This document shows, in pieces, positions 1 to 5,609 of a stretch of DNA of 5,609 nucleotides. The notes beneath the pieces are model-generated. The model was not told the origin of the DNA, ran no database searches, and worked only from the letters and a program-made list of their open reading frames with translations. Source of the DNA: a bacterium. Its GTDB lineage: Bacteria; UBA10199; DSSB01. Both the position numbers and the translations under genes were made by a program. The stretch covers positions 1-5,609 of the forward strand of contig JAUHYS010000156.1 of NCBI GenBank assembly GCA_030426445.1. Reading direction: 5' to 3'. The first letter of the stretch is position 1, and each line of letters begins with the position of its first letter.

Positions 1-332
1 TATTGCACAGTGCTTTGTCCTATCCAGTTGAGAGCTTGGCGGGTAAATTTTTCTTTTCCTTTTTGCTTAGGGTCTTTGCCATGAATCCAAAGCGTCGTAT
101 TGTGCATAAAATTTTCGTACCAAGGAGGCAAGTCTACGACCAAGCCATAAAGACGCTTGGTTTCTTCGATGATTTCAGAAGAAATGGACTCTGCTTTGAC
201 GCCTTCCATGAGTCCGATTTTTTGCGAAACCGGATCTCCCGGAGCCAGTTTAATCATAAAAAACGTGACTAGAGTAATTCCAAATAAAGTGGGAATCAAA
301 GCAAACAGTCTTTTAATAATATAATTTAACAT
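1..332 (-). CDS. Dpp/Opp-type ABC transporter permease, N-terminal part (cut by left edge)
   Basis: Inner-membrane permease subunit of a peptide/oligopeptide (DppB/OppB-like) ABC importer. 110 codons are visible and the frame is still open at the left edge. The protein starts MLNYIIKRLFALIPTLFGIT. A first membrane helix spans about residues 9-29 and is followed by the family hallmark LAPGDPV (29-35), then a soluble stretch that includes ETKRLYGL (57-64). These features are typical of the DppB/OppB N-terminus, where the region after helix 1 is extracytoplasmic. The stretch after YGL (about 65-110) is hydrophilic and lysine-rich and shows no second membrane segment, so this loop looks longer than in E. 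coli DppB. The ATG shares its A with the TAA stop of the binding-protein gene (TAATG), which suggests translational coupling. The substrate cannot be told from this fragment. Family assignment is firm; the DppB versus OppB subtype is open. Confidence 0.93.
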   Translation of the reverse strand, partial: MLNYIIKRLFALIPTLFGITLVTFFMIKLAPGDPVSQKIGLMEGVKAESISSEIIEETKRLYGLVVDLPPWYENFMHNTTLWIHGKDPKQKGKEKFTRQALNWIGQSTVQ

Positions 333-1981
333 TATTCGTCAGCAATCCGCCATTCTTTAATATCCATACCCAGTTTATAAACTTTAACGTTGGTAAACCT
401 TTTATGTCGTGCCAATAGAGACGCTCCGCTAAACAAAAAAGTATAAGGCTGCTCCTCATGAATAATTTGATGAAAGCGATTGTAGAGTTGAGTACGTGCT
501 TCCTTATCAAAAACTGTTCGTGCCTCTTCCAAAATTTTATCGGCCTCGGCATTTTTAAATCCAATAAAGTTACTACCACTTTTGATTTCGGCCTGACTGG
601 AATGCCAAACTTGATAGGGGTCTTGGTCCAAACCAAAAGACCAGGCAAGACTGACGGCATCAAAATCACGGGTATTGAGTCTTCGAGTAAAGGCCGCCCA
701 TTCACTGATTTGAATATTGACTTTAATCCCAGCCCTGGAAAAATCCTTTTGTACTATGGCAGCCAGTTGTTTAGAAAAATCTCGTTGTGGGAGTAAAAAG
801 GTAAATTCAAAGTCAATTTTTTTACCATTCATCTTTTTATCAAGCGTGCCATCACCATCACTGTCTTTCCAGCCACTGGCTTCGAGCAAATTTTTTGCTT
901 CCTGAATATTATAGGGGAGGGGTTGAATATTAGGGTCATTTTCGTATCCCTGAAACCAAAAAGGTCCAGAAACGAGCTTATCCAGACCAAAACGTAATTT
1001 GTCGACAATATCTTGGCGGTTGACCAACAAGGTTAAAGCTTTCCGTACTTGTTTATCAGCAAAATATGGGCGTCGTAGATTCCAACCAATAAAAGAGTAA
1101 TTAGGGGTATAGTATTTATGTTTGATAAAGTTGTCTTTAAAATGAGGTGTGTCAGTCATTTTAACATATTGAATCGGACGGAGGCCTGCATAATCCAAGT
1201 CACCTTTTTTTAGGGATTCAAAAGCAACGGTATCATCCGCAATGACCTTGAAGAGGATTTTTTTTATCGCAGGGATATTTTTTTTATCCCAATAATCTTC
1301 ATTGCGGGTGAGAACAACCTTTTGATTGGTTTTCCATTCAATAAAACGATAGGGGCCATTACCAATGGGTTTGCGGTTGGTGGGATGTTGGTTAAAATCT
1401 TTGCCATCCTGGAACATATGTTTTGGGAGAATCGGAATTCCCCCCACAAATTCGAGAGCCTTAAAATAGGGCCGTGCATAAATAAAGCGCACGGTATAAT
1501 CATCTAGTTTTTCGACGGATTTGATTTCTTTATAATAAACTTTGAGATGGGGAGACAAAACCTTCTTGTCCATGATTTTTTCAAAGCTAAAGACCACATC
1601 GTCTGCCGTAAAAGGCTTGCCGTCATGCCATTTGACATTTTGGCGAAGTTTAAAAGTATAGGTGAGCTTGTCTTCGCTGATCTCCCAGCTTTCGGCGAGT
1701 TTGGGTTTAAACTCTAGAGTTTCGTTGTCTCTTTTGATGAGATCATCAAAGATAAATGAATTAATTAAACTAGAATAAGCATCGTTGGAAGTCAGGCGGT
1801 TGAGCGTGTCGGGTTCACTTCCTAATCGATAGACCAAGGTTTCCTGTTCTGTTGTTTGCAGGTGAGTGGCCCCATTTTTGGAATTATCTTTTGGAGAGTT
1901 TGGGCAGGCGCTTAAAAAGTTGGTAAGGAGTAAAATAAGAAGTGTCTTTTTAAGTATAGAAACATGTTTTCTTTTTAACAT
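332..1981 (-). CDS. Family 5 extracellular solute-binding lipoprotein (peptide/oligopeptide ABC importer)
   Basis: Periplasmic ligand-capture subunit of a Dpp/Opp-type ABC importer, 549 residues, normal for the family. A lipoprotein signal peptide (basic N-terminus, hydrophobic 14-25, lipobox LSAC with Cys26) predicts a lipid anchor. The SBP_bac_5 signature region lies at about 96-133 (AESWEISED, then LTYTFKLR, NVKWHDGKPFTADDV). Other family landmarks are GNGPYRF (207-213), NEDYW (227-231), a DSDGDGTLD acidic loop (373-381) resembling the EF-hand-like calcium loop common in this family, and DQDPYQVWHSSQ (452-463). The C-terminal EEARTVFDKEAR/Y segment (485-500) and EEQPYTFLF (509-517) are also typical. 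The start is supported by an AGGA Shine-Dalgarno 7 nt upstream. The stop overlaps the permease start by one base. The 197-base gap before it, unlike the tight spacing elsewhere, suggests its own promoter. Ligand unknown; peptides are the family default. Confidence 0.95.
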   Translation of the reverse strand: MLKRKHVSILKKTLLILLLTNFLSACPNSPKDNSKNGATHLQTTEQETLVYRLGSEPDTLNRLTSNDAYSSLINSFIFDDLIKRDNETLEFKPKLAESWEISEDKLTYTFKLRQNVKWHDGKPFTADDVVFSFEKIMDKKVLSPHLKVYYKEIKSVEKLDDYTVRFIYARPYFKALEFVGGIPILPKHMFQDGKDFNQHPTNRKPIGNGPYRFIEWKTNQKVVLTRNEDYWDKKNIPAIKKILFKVIADDTVAFESLKKGDLDYAGLRPIQYVKMTDTPHFKDNFIKHKYYTPNYSFIGWNLRRPYFADKQVRKALTLLVNRQDIVDKLRFGLDKLVSGPFWFQGYENDPNIQPLPYNIQEAKNLLEASGWKDSDGDGTLDKKMNGKKIDFEFTFLLPQRDFSKQLAAIVQKDFSRAGIKVNIQISEWAAFTRRLNTRDFDAVSLAWSFGLDQDPYQVWHSSQAEIKSGSNFIGFKNAEADKILEEARTVFDKEARTQLYNRFHQIIHEEQPYTFLFSGASLLARHKRFTNVKVYKLGMDIKEWRIADE

Positions 1982-1988
1982 AATGGAG

Positions 1989-1993
1989 TCCTA
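1989..1993 (-). promoter_or_regulatory. Shine-Dalgarno of the solute-binding protein gene
   Basis: On the minus strand the sequence reads TAGGA, then CTCCATT, then ATG, so AGGA lies 7 nt before the start codon. This is the clearest ribosome binding site in the window and fixes the start at 1981. It lies only 6 bases from the end of the left inverted-repeat arm (1999), so RNA structure in that arm could affect ribosome access; that effect is inference. Confidence 0.7.
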
Positions 1994-1998
1994 TTTGT

Positions 1999-2036
1999 TA
2001 AACGCCCCCTGTCCCCCTCTTCGTCTCAAGAGGGGG
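1999..2036 (+). repeat. Left arm of inverted repeat, with internal hairpin
   Basis: This 38-bp arm lies 17 bases upstream of the solute-binding protein ATG, so in the minus-strand transcript it would sit in the 5' leader just before the Shine-Dalgarno. Its local hairpin extends slightly beyond the arm to 2040 (12 pairs with one bulged G). It is 38/38 identical to the reverse complement of the right arm. The flanking bases then differ (T versus A outside; G versus A inside). Confidence 0.9.
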
Positions 2037-2073
2037 GACAACATATTAATATTTTTAAAAAGATAAAACCTTC

Positions 2074-2101
2074 TTTATATGATCTATTTATTAATAGTTA
2101 A
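2074..2101 (-). promoter_or_regulatory. Candidate sigma-70-type promoter for the transporter operon
   Basis: On the minus strand the element core reads TTAACT (2101-2096), a 16-base spacer, then TATAAA (2079-2074). It is a partial match to the TTGACA/TATAAT consensus and would start transcription near 2067, about 85 bases upstream of the solute-binding protein gene. If so, the promoter lies inside the inverted-repeat element and the leader carries only the left hairpin. The core is so AT-rich that chance matches are likely, so this is a weak call. Confidence 0.25.
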
Positions 2102-2106
2102 AATTT

Positions 2107-2116
2107 TCGTATACGA
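2107..2116. promoter_or_regulatory. 10-bp perfect palindrome TCGTATACGA
   Basis: A perfect 10-bp palindrome lies just upstream of the candidate -35 box (2096-2101), within the core of the inverted-repeat element. Its position would suit an operator, but no regulator family is recognised from it and no second copy is seen in the window. Function unknown. Confidence 0.2.
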
Positions 2117-2138
2117 GCTAATAAAATGATTCATAGTT

Positions 2139-2176
2139 CCCCCTCTTGAGACGAAGAGGGGGACAGGGGGCGTTTA
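2139..2176 (-). repeat. Right arm of inverted repeat, with internal hairpin
   Basis: This arm is the exact reverse complement of 1999-2036 and ends 4 bases past the stop codon of the LolB-like gene. In the transcript of the upstream operon it would form a 3' hairpin that might protect the mRNA end, as REP hairpins do elsewhere. The hairpin is not followed by a U-tract, so rho-independent termination is not supported. Confidence 0.9.
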
Positions 2177-2180
2177 TCCT

Positions 2181-2963
2181 TTACTTAGATGACCAACCAG
2201 AAAAATCAAACTTTTCTTGAGTCAGGTTCGGGTTCAGTTCGATGTCTTTAAATTCGAATTCTACTTTTACTTTTGGCTTATAAAAATTCCAAGTAAGTTT
2301 TTTGGGATACTGCTTATTTTTTAAATTCTCTGTTACTTCTATCCATTGATAATCAATTTCATAAAGAACTTTTTTTTGTTTCTTTTTTTTAAAAACCTTG
2401 AGGTGTTTGATTTTTAAATCCTCTGCATTTAACTCCATTACTTTTTTAGGAAACTGTAAAAATAACAAGCCAGGAGAATCTGCCTGCATATAAATACGCT
2501 GTAATTTCTGAGAAAAGTTTTGTTGAAGTAGAACGGTCAGTAAGTCGTCTACTTTTAGGGGTAGTTTAAATATTTTTTTAAGCACTTTCTGGTTTTGCTT
2601 GAGTATCTTGGACTTGTTTTTTTTTGCACTCCACCAATACACCTTTTTTCCGTTTGCAATCACCCTTACTTGAGCTTGCCCCAAGTCATCTAAGATTTCC
2701 AAATGCATTTGATTGGGAGACCGAAGCAAAAAAGCCCCTTCGTAAGTGCTTGCTTGATCTTTGTAAGTGACAGTCAGTGTGATCCACCCAGATAAACTTT
2801 GAAGTGTGTGCTGTTGAACGAATTGATTTTGAATATCAACTTGGTTGGTAGGAGATAAAGTTTGTTGTCGGGATGCAGAAAGACTCTGTGCCTGGCTTAT
2901 GTATAAAAAGTTTCCGCTAAAAAATAGGCTAACTAAGCAAATAAAATGAAAGCGTTTTAACAT
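2181..2963 (-). CDS. LolB/DUF4292-like periplasmic protein (outer-membrane lipoprotein handling, inferred)
   Basis: 260 residues. The signal peptide covers residues 1-25, with a hydrophobic core at 5-22 and likely signal peptidase I cleavage after SQA. There is no lipobox; Cys9 in the signal is the only cysteine nearby. The mature part is rich in beta-strands. Its centre, LSGWITLTVTYK (57-68) then EGAFLLRSPNQMHLEILDDL (75-94) and a VIANGKKVYWW segment (101-111), matches the pattern of LolB/LolA-fold proteins and of DUF4292, a half-barrel that binds lipoprotein acyl chains. Lysine-rich stretches occur at 113-134 and 186-198. True LolB is a lipoprotein, so this one would be soluble in the periplasm if the start is right. 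It begins inside the TPR gene's stop (TAATG), implying coupled translation. The order TPR lipoprotein then LolB-like is, from memory, also seen in delta-proteobacterial genomes, often before ispE, which is not present here. The fold call is moderate; the precise function is inferred. Confidence 0.7.
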   Translation of the reverse strand: MLKRFHFICLVSLFFSGNFLYISQAQSLSASRQQTLSPTNQVDIQNQFVQQHTLQSLSGWITLTVTYKDQASTYEGAFLLRSPNQMHLEILDDLGQAQVRVIANGKKVYWWSAKKNKSKILKQNQKVLKKIFKLPLKVDDLLTVLLQQNFSQKLQRIYMQADSPGLLFLQFPKKVMELNAEDLKIKHLKVFKKKKQKKVLYEIDYQWIEVTENLKNKQYPKKLTWNFYKPKVKVEFEFKDIELNPNLTQEKFDFSGWSSK

Positions 2964-4624
2964 TATTTCAGTTCTCGTAATTTGTTTTCAGTTTCCTTTA
3001 GGAGTTTTTCTTCTCTGAAATTTTCTGGTGGAGACGTTTGGAATATTTCAATGATTCGCTGATAATAACGGATAGCCTCTGGCTTTTGCTTGAGTTTGGA
3101 ATAAATTATACCTAAGTGCAGAAGGATTTCGGGTTCTTCAGGAGAAAGCTTTTGAGCTTTTAAAATCAGAGCTAGGGCTTTTTTATAATTTCCAAGTTGA
3201 AAGTAAACCCAACCTAAAGAGTCCATGATATGACCATTTTTGGGTTGGAGTGAGATGGCTTTTTTAAGCAAGCTAAGGGCTTCATTGAGGTTTATTTTAC
3301 GCTCTGCATAGGAATACCCAATATAGTTAAGTGCAGAAGCGTGATCCGGTTTCAGCTTAATGACTTCTTTCATCAGCGAGATGGCCTCTTGCCATTTTCC
3401 GGTTTCTTCCAGGAGCAAGGCTTTTGTAAAAAGTAACTCAACATTATCGGGAAATTGACTGAGTCCAGTTTCTAGAGTTGCAAAGGCTTTGGTGTTGTCA
3501 CCTTTTTTTTGATAAAGCGAACTGAGGGTTTCGTAAACAGCAGAGTTATCAGGATATTTTAAGAGCATTTCTTTGCCAATGCGGATACCCTTGTCATAAG
3601 ATTTTTTGATACCAAAAAGAATCATCCGGCGTATCTGAGCATCTTGATAAAAGGTCGAACTCTCTGGAATTTCCTCTAAATGCTTGAGCGCCATGGTGTA
3701 ATTTTTATTTTCGGCTTCAAGCAGTCCTAAATAGAAGCGAATACGATGGTCATAGGGTGACAACTGCAAGACACGACGAAATCTTAAAATGGCTTCTTCA
3801 AATTGATTGAGATCATAAAAGAGAATACCGATTTTTAATTGCGTTGCCAGGTCTTTGGGAGCGTTTCTTTCTAATTTTAATAACAGTTCTAAAGCATTTT
3901 TTTTTTGGTCTTGTTTTAGGTAAATCTGAGCCAATCGGGCAGCAGCGGGTAAGTAACTTGGATCAATGATTAACATTTTTTGGTAAGTCTTGATGGCGCG
4001 CTGGATATTTTTTTCTTGTTGATAAAGATAAGCTAAAAGAGAATGCGCTGTTAAAGACCGAGGGTTTTTTTGAATAAACTGATTGAGTACCAGGATGGCA
4101 CTTCTGTTTTTGTTTAAGTTGATATAAGTTTTGACAAGTTGCAAGAGGCAGTTTTCTTCCTGAAAGTCCAGCCGCAAACAAGTTCTATAATAGTTAATGG
4201 CTTTAGGGTGCTGTTGTTGGAGAAAAGCAATTTGCCCTAACAAGAGATGGTATTTTGCCTCTTGAGGTTCTTTATGCAAAGCGATTTCAGCTTCTTTTTG
4301 AGCTTTTTCTAATTTTTGTTCTTCTACCAAGAGTTCTGCATACGTGGCATGAAGATAAGCCGAGCTAGGATCTTTTTTTAAGGCTTCCTCCAAAGCTTTG
4401 AGGGCTGCGGGATAGTTTTCAGCAAGAAGATGTTTTCTGGAAAGAATATAATCAAAGGCGCTATTTCCTTGGATGTCTTTAGGGACTTTATTTTTGAACT
4501 GCTTAGGAAATACGGAAGTCTCTGTCAAAGGGTGCTGGCTAGGCTTCGTGCATGCAGAAAAAAAGATTAATACAAGCAAGGCGCAAATAGCGTGAAGCAT
4601 TTTTTGGTTTTTATGGTTCATCAT
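2963..4624 (-). CDS. TPR-repeat lipoprotein (about 14 tetratricopeptide repeats)
   Basis: 553 residues. A lipoprotein signal peptide (hydrophobic 10-24, FSAC with Cys25) predicts a lipid-anchored envelope protein. After a short linker, TPR units of about 34 residues run nearly without a break from about 54 to 530. Clear examples are YPAALKALEEALKKDPSS (71-88), FEEAILRFRRVLQLSP (275-290), WQEAISLMKEVIKLKP (411-426) and NYKKALALILKAQKLSP (479-495). The segment ALNYIGYSYAERKINLNEAL (431-450) followed by MDSLGWVYFQLG (467-478) is a signature seen often in envelope TPR lipoproteins. TPRs form a protein-binding superhelix, so the role is scaffold or adaptor; the partner is unknown, and the coupled LolB-like protein is the natural candidate. 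Two ATGs in a row open the gene; an in-frame stop 18 bases upstream limits other starts. No Shine-Dalgarno is visible (ACCTTCCACC precedes the ATG), so initiation may depend on coupling to the gene ending 14 bases upstream. An A10 run lies in codons 240-243. Confidence 0.93.
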   Translation of the reverse strand: MMNHKNQKMLHAICALLVLIFFSACTKPSQHPLTETSVFPKQFKNKVPKDIQGNSAFDYILSRKHLLAENYPAALKALEEALKKDPSSAYLHATYAELLVEEQKLEKAQKEAEIALHKEPQEAKYHLLLGQIAFLQQQHPKAINYYRTCLRLDFQEENCLLQLVKTYINLNKNRSAILVLNQFIQKNPRSLTAHSLLAYLYQQEKNIQRAIKTYQKMLIIDPSYLPAAARLAQIYLKQDQKKNALELLLKLERNAPKDLATQLKIGILFYDLNQFEEAILRFRRVLQLSPYDHRIRFYLGLLEAENKNYTMALKHLEEIPESSTFYQDAQIRRMILFGIKKSYDKGIRIGKEMLLKYPDNSAVYETLSSLYQKKGDNTKAFATLETGLSQFPDNVELLFTKALLLEETGKWQEAISLMKEVIKLKPDHASALNYIGYSYAERKINLNEALSLLKKAISLQPKNGHIMDSLGWVYFQLGNYKKALALILKAQKLSPEEPEILLHLGIIYSKLKQKPEAIRYYQRIIEIFQTSPPENFREEKLLKETENKLRELK

Positions 4625-4638
4625 GGTGGAAGGTCTGT

Positions 4639-5609
4639 TTAATTATTTTTATCTTCCTCTTCTTCTTTAAGAGAAGAGCTCCTTGCTAAAAAGGCTCGAT
4701 CGACATGAGTATCTTTTTCTTCAAATGTAACAATAATATTGACAATGGTTCCAGTATGGGTGCGCACCATCGCAGTATCGACGAGTAAATCAACCATAAA
4801 CTTTTCTCCCTTTTTACGTTTTAAACTGATAGAAAGTTCACGGTTGTCCATTTTTTCTTTGGTATTGAGGCATTCAACCAGAAAGTCTTTGATTTCTTGT
4901 GGTAGCGGAGTGTGTTCAATGCGGTAACCCTCAATTTCTTTTGTATCGCACTTTAATAAGAGGTAGAGCTGTGTGTTAATAAACTCGATGACGCCTTCAC
5001 GTTTGAGCACCAGGACGCCATAATCTACCATATTGGCCAAAGTGACAAAGCGACGCTTTTCAAAAGCAATGCGTTTGATCTTCATTTCATCAAATTCGCG
5101 CAGCTCGGTGATCATGTTATTGAGTGACTTTGCAATTTCGCCGATTTCGTCATCGGCTCCCACAGGGATAGAAATGTTGAGTTTTCCGGTTCGGACTTCA
5201 TTAATGGCTTGGACCATTTTTTTAAAAGGGGCGGTTACCACACTCGGAGAAACAAAGCCTAAACCCAAGCCCGAAAATAACATTAACAGGACAACGATAA
5301 TCATATTACGTTGGGCATCACTAATCTTGGCTTCGGCACTTTTACTTCGGTCGCGTGCTTCCAAACTTTTAATACGGGCATCTTTGCCTAATTGATTGAG
5401 TTCGAGTTGATGGGCTTCGAGTTCTTTATAACGGTCTTGGAGTATTTTTGAGTTAAGTTCTTTGAGGTTTTGCCGCTTGGTGATCATTTGTTGCTGAATA
5501 ATTTTGGCTTGTAGACTCGAGTATTCATTCATTTGGTTAATTGCATCTGTATAAGATCGAATGAATTGATTGATTTTATCATAACGTTCGATGTTTTCTT
5601 TTTTTAGAG
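4639..5609 (-). CDS. Membrane HAMP-PAS sensor-type protein without kinase domain (N-terminus beyond right edge)
   Basis: 322 residues are visible. The frame stays open to the right edge, so the ATG at 5532 (preceded by no Shine-Dalgarno) is almost surely internal. In visible numbering, residues 1-100 form a charged, helical, coiled-coil-like region, probably the end of an extracytoplasmic sensor domain. A membrane helix lies at 102-124. A HAMP domain covers about 120-175 (P127, GKLNISIPVGADDEIGEIA at 141-159, SLNNMITEL). A PAS-like domain covers about 185-298 (ANMVDYGVLVLKREGVIEFI at 191-210; VDLLVDTAMV; IVNIIVTFEEKD). In NtrY/PhoR-like kinases a histidine-phosphotransfer domain would follow. 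Here the protein ends with a short acidic tail (EEEEDKNN), and only 14 bases separate the stop from the next gene, so no kinase is encoded downstream. It may pass signals to a partner protein, or be a degenerate sensor. HAMP is firm, PAS likely, signal and output unknown. Confidence 0.88.
   Translation of the reverse strand, partial: LKKENIERYDKINQFIRSYTDAINQMNEYSSLQAKIIQQQMITKRQNLKELNSKILQDRYKELEAHQLELNQLGKDARIKSLEARDRSKSAEAKISDAQRNMIIVVLLMLFSGLGLGFVSPSVVTAPFKKMVQAINEVRTGKLNISIPVGADDEIGEIAKSLNNMITELREFDEMKIKRIAFEKRRFVTLANMVDYGVLVLKREGVIEFINTQLYLLLKCDTKEIEGYRIEHTPLPQEIKDFLVECLNTKEKMDNRELSISLKRKKGEKFMVDLLVDTAMVRTHTGTIVNIIVTFEEKDTHVDRAFLARSSSLKEEEEDKNN

Larger units (their letters stand above)
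1999..2176. repeat. 178-bp inverted-repeat element (MITE/REPIN-like) between the two operons
   Basis: The arms at 1999-2036 and 2139-2176 are exact reverse complements over 38 bp and flank a 102-base AT-rich core with no coding potential. The arms are rich in C and G runs (CGCCCCCTGTCCCCCTCTT), in sharp contrast to the surrounding AT-rich DNA. Each arm is itself a palindrome. In the left arm TGTCCCCCTCTT (2010-2021) pairs with 2028-2040 around a CGTCTC loop, with one extra G bulged; the right arm gives a 10-bp stem (2138-2147 with 2154-2163). The outer ends read TA-AACG and CGTT-TA, so a TA target duplication of IS630/mariner style is possible, but TA is self-complementary and cannot prove it. 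Neither hairpin is followed by a T-run, so they are not intrinsic terminators. Two inverted hairpin units with a spacer also resemble a REPIN, though the GTAG motif of classical REPs is absent. The structure is certain; its mobile origin is inference. Confidence 0.85.

Noticed and set aside
3..272. Open frame of 89 codons on the plus strand
   Set aside because: It lies antisense to the permease, whose minus-strand translation has the family LAPGDPV motif. The plus-strand product resembles nothing recognisable.
458..796. Open frame of 112 codons on the plus strand
   Set aside because: It is antisense to the well-supported solute-binding protein gene and shows no domain, signal or ribosome binding site.
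2010..2040. Intrinsic terminator at the left hairpin (and likewise the right one at 2138-2163)
   Set aside because: The stems are GC-rich, but neither strand has a run of T directly after the stem, so rho-independent termination is not supported.
1866..2066. Open frame of 66 codons on the plus strand crossing the left repeat arm
   Set aside because: It is antisense to the binding-protein signal peptide and then translates the repeat arm (NAPCPPLRLKRGDN), the kind of peptide that arises when a palindromic repeat is read as coding.
2158..2170. G-quadruplex from the runs GGGGG-ACA-GGGGG
   Set aside because: Each arm offers only two long G-runs on the same strand within reach, short of the four needed for a simple intramolecular quadruplex.
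1999..2176. CRISPR array
   Set aside because: There are only two copies, in inverted rather than direct orientation, separated by a 102-base AT-rich core.
4657..4680. Small inverted repeat near the end of the HAMP-PAS gene as a terminator or attenuator
   Set aside because: The short low-complexity arms lie inside codons for the Ser/Lys/Glu-rich tail, lack a T-run, and are explained by purine-rich coding.
5033..5395. Open frame of 120 codons on the plus strand
   Set aside because: It is antisense to the HAMP-PAS gene; its apparent hydrophobic stretches are the complement of the real membrane helix region.

Overview
This 5.6 kb window is AT-rich, tightly packed, and coded entirely on the minus strand, so genes are described from the right edge leftward. 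Two secreted products carry lipobox signal peptides (a TPR protein and a solute-binding protein), one has a LolB/LolA-like fold signature, and one is a membrane sensor-type protein with HAMP and PAS domains. This fits a diderm (Gram-negative-type) bacterium. The lysine-rich proteins and the pairing of a many-repeat TPR lipoprotein with a LolB-like protein recall AT-rich lineages of the former Deltaproteobacteria / Bdellovibrionota type. That placement is inference and has low confidence.

Right block (5609 to 2181): a HAMP-PAS protein, cut by the window edge, ends without any histidine-kinase domain. Fourteen bases later comes a TPR lipoprotein with about 14 repeats, which overlaps the LolB-like gene by one base (TAATG). 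The spacing suggests one transcription unit with a likely envelope role (outer-membrane lipoprotein handling or assembly).

Middle (2180 to 1982): the only substantial non-coding stretch. Nearly all of it is an inverted-repeat element (1999-2176). It has two GC-rich 38-bp arms, identical as reverse complements, and each arm can also fold as its own hairpin. They flank a 102-base AT-rich core. It resembles a small non-autonomous mobile element (MITE or REPIN-like). The core holds the best candidate promoter for the downstream genes.

Left block (1981 to 1): a family 5 (Dpp/Opp-type) substrate-binding lipoprotein overlaps by one base (TAATG) the start of a DppB/OppB-type permease, which runs off the left edge. 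Together they are the start of a peptide/oligopeptide ABC importer operon. The second permease and ATPases would be expected beyond the left edge.

I see no clearly new defence or mobile system. The points most worth checking are the inverted-repeat element in the leader of the transporter operon, the kinase-less HAMP-PAS protein, and the LolB-like protein that lacks a lipidation cysteine.
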